This document shows positions 41,956 to 51,878 of a stretch of DNA of 64,000 bases, in pieces. How positions within the stretch are numbered: position 1 is the stretch's first letter; every line of letters starts with the position of its first letter. This DNA is from Panulirus ornatus (Eukaryota > Arthropoda > Malacostraca > Decapoda > Palinuridae). The notes beneath the pieces are model-generated. The model was not told the DNA's origin. It searched no databases and saw only the letters and a list, made by a program, of their open reading frames with translations. Where the stretch lies: NCBI RefSeq assembly GCF_036320965.1, contig NC_092271.1:18347529-18411528 (forward strand), given 5' to 3'. The position numbers and the translations under genes are program-made.

Positions 41956-42279
41956 ATGATGATGCCATTTCCTGTGGGGATCAAACACGAATATGTACAT
42001 GTGCCAAGCAGGGAGTTCTTATCCTCCTCGAAGACTCAGATAGGGTGTCTGAATGTGTGTGGATGTAATCAAGATGAGAAGAAAGTAGAGATAGGGAGCA
42101 TGTTTGAGGAAAGAAACCTAAATGTTCTGGCTCTGACTGAAACTAAGTTCAAGGGCAAAAGGGAAGAATGGTTTGGAAAAGTCTTGGGAGTAAAGTCAAG
42201 GGTTGGTGAGAGGACAAGAGATAAGGAAGGTGTAGCACTACTCCTGAAGCAGGAGTTGTGGGAATGTGTAATAGAGTGA
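41956..42279 (+). pseudogene. LINE endonuclease N-terminal fragment, tandem unit 2
   Basis: Same 107-codon frame as 41130-41453 with an identical protein, offset by exactly 826 bp. It reflects the tandem duplication, not an independent insertion. Confidence 0.75.
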
Positions 42280-42712
42280 AAGGAAGAAAATTCTAGAATG
42301 ATGTGGGCAAAAGTGAAAATGGATGGAGAGAGATGGGTGAACACTGGCACTTATGAACCTGGTAAGGAGAAGAAAGATCTTGAGGCAAGTGTTTTTGGGA
42401 GCATCCGAATGAGTATGTCAGCAGTTTTGGCACACGAGACCAGGTATTGTTGATGAGAAGTGGTAGACCAAATTGGAGGTTAAAGGATGGAGTGAAAAAT
42501 ATTTTGAGCGATCGGTGCCTGAACATCCACGAGGGTGAGAGGCATGCAAGATATAAAGTGAATTGAAATGATGTGGTATACCAGGGTCGACGTGCTGTCA
42601 ATGGACTGAACCAGGGAATATGAAACGTTCAGGGTAAACGATGGAAAGGTCTGTGGGACCTAGATATGAATAGAGAGCTATGGTTTCAGTGCATTACACA
42701 TGACAGCTAGAG

Positions 42713-42985
42713 GGAATGTGCAGCCGTTGGTACGTCAAGGGTGGACTGTTTTAATAAGTTTCTTTCCTTACAACTCAAAGCTTTGAAACTCTTGCTTTCT
42801 CATGTCGTCATTCCCAATAACTATGGCCTAGCAGATTTTCAGACAGGTTTTTCACTTCCTCCTAAATTTATAAATACTTTCCCCTTGTCTTTTCTTCTTC
42901 CCTTTCATAATTCTCTCTATATTTCAATTATGGCCCAACCTTGATGTGGATTTTTGTCCATGACTGGAGCCTTCAATGGAAAAAA
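42713..42985 (+). mobile_element. CR1/Jockey-type LINE 3' end, copy 2 (identical to 38638)
   Basis: Same sequence as 38638-38903 and preceded by the same 14 bp (CATGACAGCTAGAG). Its A-run is shorter and merges with the A/T-rich middle of the adjoining minus-strand SINE-like element. Confidence 0.8.
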
Positions 42986-43092
42986 AAAAAAAAACGAGAG
43001 GGGGGGATTTCCAGCCCCCCGCTCCCTCCCCTTTTAGTCGCCTTCTACGACACGCAGAGAATACGTGGGAAGTACTCTTAATCCCCTATCCC
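42986..43092 (-). mobile_element. SINE-like element, 5' half only
   Basis: Minus-strand head GGGGATAGGGGATTAAGAGT, then CTTCCCACG, 'GGCGACTAAAAGGGGAGGGA' and 'GGGGGGCTGGAAATCC', ending 'CTCTCG' at the A-run. The tail half is missing. Confidence 0.8.
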
Positions 43093-44342
43093 CACTCACT
43101 CTTATCCCCTTTGCCTTTGTACAATGGCACTATGCACGCATTCCGCCAATCCTCAGGCACCTCACCATGAGTCATACATACATTAAATAACATTACTAAC
43201 CAGTCAACAATACAGTCACCCCCTTTTTTAATAAATTCCACTGCAATACCATCCAAACCTGCTGCCTTGCCGGCTTTCATCTTCCGCAAAGCTTTTACTA
43301 CCTCTTCTCTGTTTACCAAATCATTTTCCCCAACCCTCGCACTTTGCACACCACCTCGACCAAAACACCCTATATCTGCCACTCTATCATCACATTCAAC
43401 AAACCTTCAAAATACTCACTCCATCTCCTTCTCACATCACCACTACTTGTTATCACCTCCCCATTTGCGCCCTTCACTGAAGTTCAAATTTGCTCCCCCG
43501 TCTTACGCACTTTATTTACCTCCTTCCAGAACATCTTTTTATTCTCCCTAAAATTTAATGATACGCTCTCACCCCAACTCTCATTTGCCCTTTTTTTCAC
43601 CTCTTGCACCTTTCTCTTGACCTCCTGTCTCTTTCTTTTATACGTCTCCCACTCAATTGCATTTTTTCCCTGCAAAAATCGTCCAAATGCTTTCACTAAT
43701 ACTCTTACTTCTTCATCCCACCACTCACTACCCTTTCTAATCAACCCACCTCCCACTCTTCTCATGCCACAAGCATCTTTTGCGCAATCCATCACTGATT
43801 CCCTAAATACATCCCATTCCTCCCCCACTCCCCTTACTTCCATTGTTCTCACCTTTTTCCATTCTGTACTCAGTCTCTCCTGGTACTTCCTCACACAAGT
43901 CTCCTTCCCAAGCTCACTTACTCTCACCACCCTCTTCACCCCAACATTCACTCTTCTTTTCTGAAAACCCATACAAATCTTCACCTTAGCCTCCACAAGA
44001 TAATGATCAGACATCCCTCCAGTTGCACCTCTCAGCACATTAACATCAAAAAGTCTCTCTTTCGCGCGCCTGTCATTTAACACGTAATCCAATAACGCTC
44101 TCTGGCCATCTCTCCTACTTACATAAGTATACTTATGTATATCTCGCTTTTTAAACCAGGTATTCCCAATCATCAGTCCTTTTTCAGCACACAAATCTAC
44201 AAGCTCTTCACCATTTCCATTTACAACACTGAACACCCCATGTATACCAATTATTCCCTCAACTGCCACATTACTCACCTTTGCATTCAAATCACCCAAC
44301 ACTATAACCCGGTCTCGTGCATCAAAACCACTAACACACTCA

Positions 44343-44345
<3 letters not shown>
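43093..44345 (-). mobile_element. LINE copy N (endonuclease to RT fingers, both ends truncated)
   Basis: Minus-strand LINE from 'GAGTGTGTTAGTGGTTTTGA' (44345) to 'GGGGATAAGAGTGAGTG' (43093), where the SINE-like head begins. The 5' side abuts a (TA)n array. Confidence 0.85.
43093..44345 (-). pseudogene. Endonuclease and RT fingers of LINE copy N
   Basis: The open block 44345-43484 holds 'VIVLGDLNAKVSNVAVEGII', 'GNTWFKKRDIHKYTYVSRRD', 'ALLDYVLNDRRAKERLFDVN', 'GMSDHYLVEAKVKI' and the linker 'FWKEVNKVRKTGEQI'. Catalytic-region Asp in 'YVLID' has become 'YVLND'. A frameshift near 43485 and a small deletion near 43392 break the frame; 43382-43093 continues 'KMKAGKAAGLDGIAVEFIKK'. The frame is artificially extended upstream by TA-repeat codons (Tyr-Ile). 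Confidence 0.83.
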
Positions 44346-44423
<78 letters not shown>

Positions 44424-44424
44424 A
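44346..44424. repeat. (TA)n-(TG)n compound microsatellite
   Basis: About 32 TA units followed by about 7 TG units, at the junction of minus-strand LINE copy N and a plus-strand LINE tail. Confidence 0.95.
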
Positions 44425-44520
44425 TGTGTATGTGAGTGGATGGTCCATTCTTAGTCCATTTCCTGGTGCTAACTTGCTGATGTGGGAAACAGTGATTATG
44501 TATAACAATAATAATAATAC
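44425..44520 (+). mobile_element. Degenerate LINE 3' tail
   Basis: 'GTGAGTGGATGGTCCATTC', 'CCATTTCCTGGTGCTAAC', 'GTGGGAAACAG' and 'AATAATAATAATAC' follow the order of the LINE 3' end in diverged form. Confidence 0.6.
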
Positions 44521-45502
44521 ATATACACAGGGAGACTGACAGATAAGAGAGTAATATGATGATCACACTAGTCCATGATGAAAGTTATGAAGGTGAAATC
44601 ACACTTCAGTAGTTCATATAATTTTATCTAACATGTAATTTTTCTATACATGCGGCACATATTTCGTGGAGACAATCCACCTCATCAGGTGCGAGAACTT
44701 AATAAATTATTCAAATCTCAACATCACAATGGCATTACTCCTTTGTTACCCATGCTGTCTCAACATAAAAAAATCAAAACATAAAACATCAATTCATTCA
44801 ATGACAACAAACCTGCCAGCCCAGGAAAGTAAACAAAACTTATATCTACTAAGTTAAATGCTTAGTGGCTCAGATATGGCCCAAACCGATGCACTGAATT
44901 TCTTGTATGAAGAACTGGCTTTAAAAGTGTATGTTCAAGAGGCCTGCATAAAAAGTATTACAGGGACCAAGATGTCTCTCCCAGGTCCCCCCCACACAAC
45001 TGCTGTACTGGGTAATCACTTTAGAAAAAGAATCATCCTAATATCAAATATCATAACAGAAAATTAAGAGTTTCTAACCATAAGAACATATATATGTGCA
45101 ACTGTAGTTTCATTATAAAGATGACCTTACCTTTCTTTCTAAGTACAGCATACTATTATTATGTGAAAAAAACCTAACTTTCCAGGCACAGTATATTATG
45201 TTGAGAACCCAGGTAAAATCCAGGGGTGAATTGTCAAGGGAGAATAAACATTTCCATCTAGAAGTACTCTCATCTAATGGGTGTACAAAACTTATCCAGA
45301 ATACAACTTGGTGATTTTACACAAGATTATTGCTTCTAACCCAGGCAACAGGGTAGAAACATTGCTGATGATTTTAATCCATAAGGTAAACAGTGTAATA
45401 AAAAAGCTGTGTAGATCAATGTTTAAAGCTAACACCCATCACGATAACATTACTCAACAACGCTTTTATTCATGATAAGGCTGGGCAGAGATCACCGAGT
45501 TG
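44521..45502. other. hnRNP M intron 1, no recognised feature
   Basis: AT-rich sequence; only spurious short ORFs. Confidence 0.5.
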
Positions 45503-45688
45503 ACATATCACTAAATGTATTTGTATGGATCAAAGCATATTCCGTAATGAAACTAGATATTAATCTTTGTACCACCATTCAACTATAATCAAATTACATA
45601 TCACTAACTGTATTTGTATGGATCAAAGCATATTCAGTAATGAAACAAGATATCAATCTCTGTACCACCATTCAACTATAATTAAATA
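45503..45688. repeat. 93-bp tandem duplication
   Basis: Two head-to-tail units beginning ACATATCACTAA (45503 and 45596) share about 90% of positions by eye. Confidence 0.85.
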
Positions 45689-46625
45689 TCTATTTGCATG
45701 ATCACTCAACCGTGGTTAAATAACAAGGATGAGCCAAAATCAGTAATGCTAATCAAACAAATACATTGTCATGAAACCATAAACATTCTTAAAGTCAATA
45801 AGGCCATATAGAACAAGGTGGACTTCACATACCAAAATACGGCACCAAAACTATTATTTAAACATGATAGCAACATCAAAATTTTTCATTGGCTACGAAT
45901 CCTTTCAGATATTTGTATCAAACCTTGCTCTACCAGCTCATTTAAATAAAATGTTGGCAATCCGGATTGCAGAATCTGTTATCTGCATACATTCTGGCAA
46001 ATTTTGACTGATTTTGGCATACTTCAGGGTATGGTCACACACTATGACTGATAAACACACTCTAACATGTCCACATCACATTCAGATAAACAACAGCTCT
46101 TTTTCTTACAAGCTTTCAATCCCTACCCCTAATCTGTGACTCCTCATCATGCAAATATAGCAATTATAATAAAGCCTCTTCCACATGTCTGTCTCTGAAA
46201 ATGTGTATAACGTTTTAATATAACTTTCACTATAGCGTTAGCATCATCCTAAGTTTATCATTGCTTTGTTCTATCACTTTTTCAAATTATCAACATCAAA
46301 TCTATCTTAAAACAAGCTTTTAAGCAGTCTCATCACAACGTAATTACATTCATATGAGTAGACTAAGACTGACACTCACAAAGATAAATTCATATTCAGT
46401 TTCTTATCAACTACAGAATTACATATACCGTACAAGCTGGGCTGGGTGCACATGTCAGTTACTTCAATCGTTTGGAGATTTTCTCTTAAAAAGATTTGTC
46501 TGTCTGTGTGAAATCACAAAGCTACAACTGACTGTCCTATACATTCATACGTGTAACATACCACACACGTCCTACTAGAGTACTTATTTCTCAAACATAA
46601 CATAACACAGCAGCAAGGGCAGGAG
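45689..46625. other. hnRNP M intron 1, no recognised feature
   Basis: Nothing supported. Confidence 0.5.
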
Positions 46626-46742
46626 TGTTGGCTAACCGAGACCAAAGTGTTGGCTGGCAAGGAGTAAGAAGTGTTGGTAAATATTAGGGGACAAAATGTC
46701 GGTAAGGGTTCGAGTATCGTTGATATGGGGGGGGGGGGGGGA
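46626..46742. repeat. Degenerate ~23-bp minisatellite ending in a G-run
   Basis: The word GTGTTGGCTAAC and relatives recur about every 23 bp (near 46627, 46649, 46671 and 46697), followed by a run of 13-14 Gs at about 46728-46741. Confidence 0.5.
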
Positions 46743-47208
46743 AGTCAGCCGGCGTAAACAAACCTATTTCAACTGCTATGTCCAAGTCTCCAACATGTAA
46801 TTAACGCTAATACTGCGAATACTTAAATCTTTAATCAATAAGAACTGGCAGGAAAAAGCAGATATCATATTAGGCCTACATTGGCCCATTATCCTGTTAA
46901 ATCACTGAAAATAAATTCATGGCCGTTATCCCGCGCAATTCCCACGCAAAGCTGGCCTTTAAAAGTTTATATACCCAGTCAATGTGGCCTTTTAATAAAA
47001 TCACCTCCTCACTTCCCACTTCCATATAGGAAACAAAGGAAACTGCAAACATAAAAAAAACATGAAATCTAAGAAAATAAATCCTAAGTAAATACGCTTG
47101 TTTAAAAAGGCCTACGCCATAACACCAATATCATTCTTTATACTATCCGAAGATTTTCGACATTCAAATTTATAACACTTACAACGAACATAATATTTGC
47201 ACCCTTAC

Positions 47209-47249
47209 CTGTCGCGATTATCAGAATTATATCCAGTTTCTTCAGCCAT
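47209..47249 (-). CDS. HNRNPM: hnRNP M exon 1 (start codon, N-terminus)
   Basis: The ATG is at 47249-47247 in a good context: A at -3 and G at +4 (CAACATGGC). The exon encodes 13 residues, MAEETGYNSDNRD, plus two bases (AG), and ends at a strong donor CAG|GTAAGG. The split AGG arginine codon is completed by the first base of the exon at 39470. The start is chosen because no upstream in-frame ATG is evident and the exon lies in a GC-richer, promoter-like stretch. The following intron is about 7.7 kb. The acidic start matches the usual hnRNP M layout, where the N-terminus is variable and the RRMs are conserved. Confidence 0.82.
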
Positions 47250-47400
47250 GTTGACGATGTTTCGAGGTAAACTTTAGCGTTAACCTTGCCAAGCTAGGGT
47301 ATCAAGTATGGCGGCGTTTGCTGGCGTCAACAAGCATGCCGTTGGGATGATCCAAACAGTTGGTGACTTCGACTTACTCTTCGGTTTCAATTAATTCATA
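47250..47400 (-). promoter_or_regulatory. Putative hnRNP M 5' UTR and promoter
   Basis: The stretch upstream of the hnRNP M start codon is GC-richer than its surroundings. It holds a GGCGGCG core at about 47319-47327 (plus strand 'TATGGCGGCG'), loosely like the GCCGCCAT element found near many housekeeping starts. No TATA box is evident at a fitting distance. Promoter location is inferred from the exon 1 position only. Confidence 0.35.
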
Positions 47401-49840
47401 TTCTATCTTCTCTATAATACAATGTGTTTATACATATCCTGATTTACACTGTACGATTGAAAAAAGAGATTCTGTTTCTTCCCTTTACTGAAAAATACTT
47501 TTTAGGCGAGTTTAGCAGATATATTTCTAAATTTCGCTCATACGAACAGGACTCATTGCCAGCAATCATCAACCGGTGAACAATATTCGTGAAGAAAACG
47601 TAATCTACTGTATAACTGGCCCTTCGATTTCAGCGTGATATATTCTCATTGTCAGAGAAATAATATGTACAATAACATAACCATAATTGTAAAGTGAAAT
47701 TAAACTCTTTGGTATGTAATATCATCTAGTTTACAAGCGTTGCCGCACTATGGCCGACGGAATGAAGCTTTTGAAGCTACAGATTAAAGAACTCTTATTG
47801 ATTTTCTTATTCACTTGTGTGGCACAGAACATATCGATTTGTTTCACATCTATTATTGTTTATTTGAATCATACAGGTACTTGACCATAGAATAACCAGG
47901 CGCTAGTAAATTGCATATCAAGAGTAGCAGTACATTTATTGACATTTCCCAGAGTAAAAGAATTCCTTTGATGATGCATCTTTCCAGCACGTTTGGAGTA
48001 TCAGCAGCAAGACCAATCAATATAGCCCAAAATTTACACGAGCAATGTCTTCATGTTGCTATTTGACACATTCATCTCTTCCTTGCTGAACCTACTACAT
48101 ACATTTGCTTCCATTATACTACGAGGAGGTTTATGTCATATTTAGTTTCTCCAAACTTACATTGAAATAAGAGTATTCAGACTTTGGCAGATAAGCTCTT
48201 GGAAGTTGTAAGAGCGTAAAACTACGCGCCGCCTCCGAATTACACTGAATCAATATCTTCTAAAGAAAGCTATCCTTGAAAATAAATGCCTACAACTAAA
48301 AACGAAATCATGATGCAAGATATATTCCATCGGTTCGTGCTAATATGTCAAGAAAAAAGTATAACAGTTAAGAATTACAAAAATCCTCAAGCCACAGTTT
48401 TGTTTTGTTTTTGTCTTTTTTTCGCGGGCGAAAAAACTTTCTTTTCGCATCTACAAGGTCGGCCAAACAAACGATGTTTACATATCTACAATGAATATGA
48501 GGGAGCAACAGCCAAACTCTAAAAAGATACAGGGACCTTCATTATACCTAGCCAAGCCCAAGTTTCCTCGTTCACAGTAAGTCAAAGCAGAATAGAATAA
48601 GCATCATTGTGACTGACTTATTAGACAACGGGTAAAGGGGAAGAAAGTAGGAAATTTGAGGGCAGAGGTATAATCATAGAGAGTATGCGGGTGTATAAGT
48701 AGCTCTTATGGAATTCCTAAATGTTATAGAGATTTTCGGCTGTATGCTTCACAGTTGTTTGTAATGTAATGGTTAAATGTTGGTTATTGGAGTACTGAAA
48801 GCCTGTCAACCACGAAATCGGCTGGCTTCATTTACCGTTGCCATTGGCGCCGGGTTGGCCTTTGAGGAGAGGGTCGATACCGGAACCTGTGCAACTGAGC
48901 TGAGTTTTCAGCACATTAGCGTTGGCCAAGACTCGAACAACTGACTACAGATTTAAAAAGGTTAGATATGCAGGATGGTGCATCTACAGGATGCCTCTGG
49001 TGGTTAAGTTCAATCAGAGGAAATTAACATGGGAATATTTTTCAATGGACCCAAGGGACTTACAGTTTAAAGATGGAAAAGAAGTCTTCGGTGTTATAAA
49101 CCATGTTACAAACAATGTAAAGACTCACTTCCTAATTTTCATAACTTAAAGCTCAGCGTTCGTCCAGGGCGCAGTTCACATGAAGAAAAAAAAAATCTAC
49201 GTTCTTACAATGCACGGTTGATAGGTAAATAATTATAAGGTCTTAACAGCCCACATTCTAAAACCGAATTTTCCACAACGTCTGTAGACCTACATTTACT
49301 TCTGCAAACATAAAATCGTTTGATCTATGGGTTTATCTTCGTGTACTTATATGGAACTACTACCTAAGTGTCCTTAAGATTGCGTTCATGGGCTCACCAC
49401 CTACAACAACAGAACGGTTATAACATTACGTTCACAACAAAAATATCTAGGGATTTACAATACATGTTTCATAGGCACTAGCTTTACGGACTTGTAGTCT
49501 TCCTTTTCAGGTTAAACCTAAACATACAACTAACATTTGAGAGAGAGACTTACAAGCAACGATGTAATCTCAAAATTTTGCTTCAGGACAATACAAATTT
49601 CACGGCCTATTTTTTTTTTGTAAATATAATGAATATTTTACAAACAAAAACAAAAAATAACGGATTTACAATAAGGTTTACAAAATAGTTCTGTGGAATT
49701 ATATCTCAGGTTTCTGTAACAAAAAACTATGATTATAGCGGCCTATGTTTTACAATCAAAAGCTAGTTGGTGAAGTTCTTTCCAGCAGATCTTAAATAAA
49801 CTTTCCTGTGTCACTTAGATAACTTATTTTAGGTTGCTTC
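47401..49840. other. Intergenic, between divergent hnRNP M and DIMT1
   Basis: AT-rich. A 45-codon plus-strand ORF at 47750 (MADGMKLLKLQ...) and a 75-codon ORF at 48922 have no recognisable domain. A GC-richer patch at about 48820-48900 is unassigned. Confidence 0.4.
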
Positions 49841-50110
49841 TGGGTATACTGGCTCCCTGCATTCGGTCCAAACATGTTCCTTCATTGGGTCCTAGTCAAA
49901 CATGTTCCTTCACTGGGTCCAAAGTCAAACATGTTCAATTCTGTTGGTTCATGATTAACAGGTTTTTTTCTCCTGTTTCACATATGCTGAGTTTTCTTCT
50001 AGTGCGTTCAAAATAGATAGGTTTTGCCAGTGGTTCCTAGATAGATAGGTTCCCTCCAGTGGTTTCTGGAGATAGGTTACCTCCAATAGTTTATGAATAG
50101 GCAGATGCCT
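49841..50110 (+). repeat. Degenerate ~28-35-bp minisatellite
   Basis: Repeated words 'CAAACATGTTCCTTCA' with 'TGGGTCC' in the first half and 'GATAGGTTCCCTCCAGTGGTT' variants in the second, about nine diverged units. Confidence 0.55.
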
Positions 50111-51799
50111 TCCGTTTCGTAAGAGGGAATTGCAGATTACTCAAACGATACGTAGCCCAACAAATGGATTATTGCATAGAAATATTATATCAATACTATG
50201 CTCCTCTCTTGTATTTAAAAACCATTTGCAATAAAAAATATATATCACCTGGATAAACCTGTATACTGGAGCTGGTAAAGATATAGAAATATCTAAATTC
50301 AGTAAGTTGCTATCGCTTTCGAAAGTTCAAGATATGTGAAGTATATAGCATTTCTTCAAGGTAAATCAAACATATGCCAAAAGGTTGAATTTTCTCCGTT
50401 CTAAGGAAAGCAGTGGTGCTATAGGAAAGAATGGAATTTCTTTACAGAATTGTGCCCTAATTACAACTTCATTGGAATAAATGAGAACAGAGTTCCTTAA
50501 AGTCACTCCAACTTACATTTATCATTTATATAGTAATGCCAATACTTTATAGGCTATCCACATTTATCTATATCCCGAGAACGAGCATAACTTGAACGTC
50601 CAACATGTATGATCGCCTTTTGCGGACGAATGCAAAACTATGAAATCTGCATGAATGAAAGCTAGACGGCATTTCTCTTTCTACCTAGGAAATTGTTTAA
50701 GATAAAACAACTTGTCCTACTTTTTTCACATAATTCCACATTCACAAACTAACATGTTCCTTTACTTGAAAATCCTAGGAACCGAGAGGGAACCAGCAGA
50801 CGCAAGTAGAGGGTGACCGACCTTAGCATTTGATAAACCTTTTACGATATTAACTTTAACTTCTCTGCCTCCCAAAACGTTCATGCTAAGAGAATACTGC
50901 AACTTCATTTATTCTAACGTGATTCATAATATACAGGATATTACAAGAAAAACTAAATGTCCAGTGCTATAGTACTTTTGTTATTTTGCCGGCACCAACT
51001 GGTGACGCGTATGACCCGCCCACCAAATTTTCTCCACGAGATGAACGAAGTTACATGTTTTATGATTGGTTCACATTGCGTTCCTCAGCGTTATTGGCCT
51101 AGCGGCTCCAGTGCTGATATTGGGTTTCGAAAACATTTTCAATTCGTATTTACCAACATAGTCACAGAATTGACTTATTTTAGCTGAGCTATTTTATTAG
51201 TCTTTGTTGAGATAATCACTACATGGTTATTTAGTGTACTGAAAAAATGAAGAAACTACATCCAGGTAAATTAGTAATGTATATGTGCTGTTAGTTCTTC
51301 CAGATGCAGGGGTATTTCGTCACTGATTTCATGGGTTCTATCAGCACCAATGGCGAGGCAGATGTTCTTGATCATCCTGGGAAAAGGTATCCTTTCCCAA
51401 CTTGGTACCCTTTTGCTGTTAGTATGCATATCTCTGTATATACTTATACATTTTGATTTCATTGATTCTTTGGATATACATTTACATAATGTGTTAATGT
51501 TAACCAAACAGGGCCTTTCATGAAAATTACAGTATCAATGAAAATAGTCGTCACATATGCGGCAGATGTAGCAGTACGATTTAGATAATGAAAAATGAAA
51601 AATATCATTATTTATTTTATCTTAAAATTCATTTTATAAAAAAGCTATATGCAACTTTAAAGTTTATTAATATTTTTTCGATTAGAAGATTTTTTTTTCA
51701 AAGCTAAATCGCAAACACGAGGTAAACAAATCCACATGCACAACCTTAGTGATAGTGATGTGGTAGGAGGCATCTGTCGGTGAAAATCTAGGTCAGACC
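50111..51799. other. Intergenic, no recognised feature
   Basis: Short ORFs only (for example 50957-51187 plus and 51271-51507 minus) with no known domain. Confidence 0.45.
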
Positions 51800-51878
51800 T
51801 CCTCTTACAGACAGATTGGCAACGTATCTATTGCATTTCTATATCAAAGATAACATTAAGGAAATTTGCATCGACGAG
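51800..51878 (+). other. Candidate non-coding 5' exon of DIMT1 (donor at 51879)
   Basis: The DIMT1 start codon lies one base after an acceptor, so an upstream non-coding exon must exist. A near-consensus donor GAG|GTAAGT at 51879 on the plus strand is the best candidate I see. Its left boundary is arbitrary. Other donors between 47.4 and 57.7 kb remain possible. Confidence 0.22.

Larger units (their letters stand above)
40995..42647 (+). repeat. 826-bp tandem chimera of LINE pieces (2 units plus a partial third)
   Basis: Two nearly identical units (40995-41820 and 41821-42647) and a partial third to 42712. Each unit is LINE 3' UTR, then LINE 5' UTR and endonuclease start ('LNVLALTETKFKGKREEW'), a jump from 'FGTRDQVLLM' to RT end 'RSGRPNWRLKDGVKNILSD', then the LINE 3' end. 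Unit 2 differs by a one-T insertion near 42391. Its last ~35 bp match the flank at 40960-40994 instead of the end of unit 1. Confidence 0.88.
5602..47249 (-). other. HNRNPM: hnRNP M-type RNA-binding protein gene (5' part, spliced gene model)
   Basis: Gene-level entry. Five coding exons on the minus strand are 47209-47249, 39360-39470, 39072-39172, 35519-35673 and 5602-5826, all with GT donors and AG acceptors and matching phases (41, 111, 101, 155 and 225 bp). The joined protein has an RS/RD-rich N-terminus of about 50 residues, RRM1 with RNP2 'VYVSNI' and RNP1 'RGCALIEF', a Gly/Arg-rich linker, and the start of RRM2 ('SKVFVAN'). The phrases 'YKWQDLKDLF' and 'VGEVSYVE' match hnRNP M/MYEF2 RRM1. 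Family members are nuclear pre-mRNA-binding splicing regulators; fly rump also acts in mRNA localisation. The remaining RRMs must lie beyond position 1. About 41 kb of the gene is intron, largely retrotransposon. Confidence 0.88.

Noticed and set aside
44346..44566. 360-codon minus-strand ORF apparently beginning with a hydrophobic, Tyr-Ile-rich segment
   Set aside because: The start is coded by a (TA)n array and a degenerate LINE tail. Real homology begins at the LINE endonuclease at 44345.
47319..47330. A YY1 site (AAGATGGCGGC) at the hnRNP M promoter
   Set aside because: The sequence reads AAGTATGGCGGCG, lacking the exact core spacing; noted only as a loose resemblance.
47750..47884. 45-codon plus-strand ORF (MADGMKLLKLQ...) in a GC-richer context near the hnRNP M promoter
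   Set aside because: No recognisable domain, no supported splice partner, and within chance length.
48922..49149. 75-codon ORF after a CTACAG acceptor-like site
   Set aside because: I recognise no family, and there is no downstream donor or exon to support a gene.
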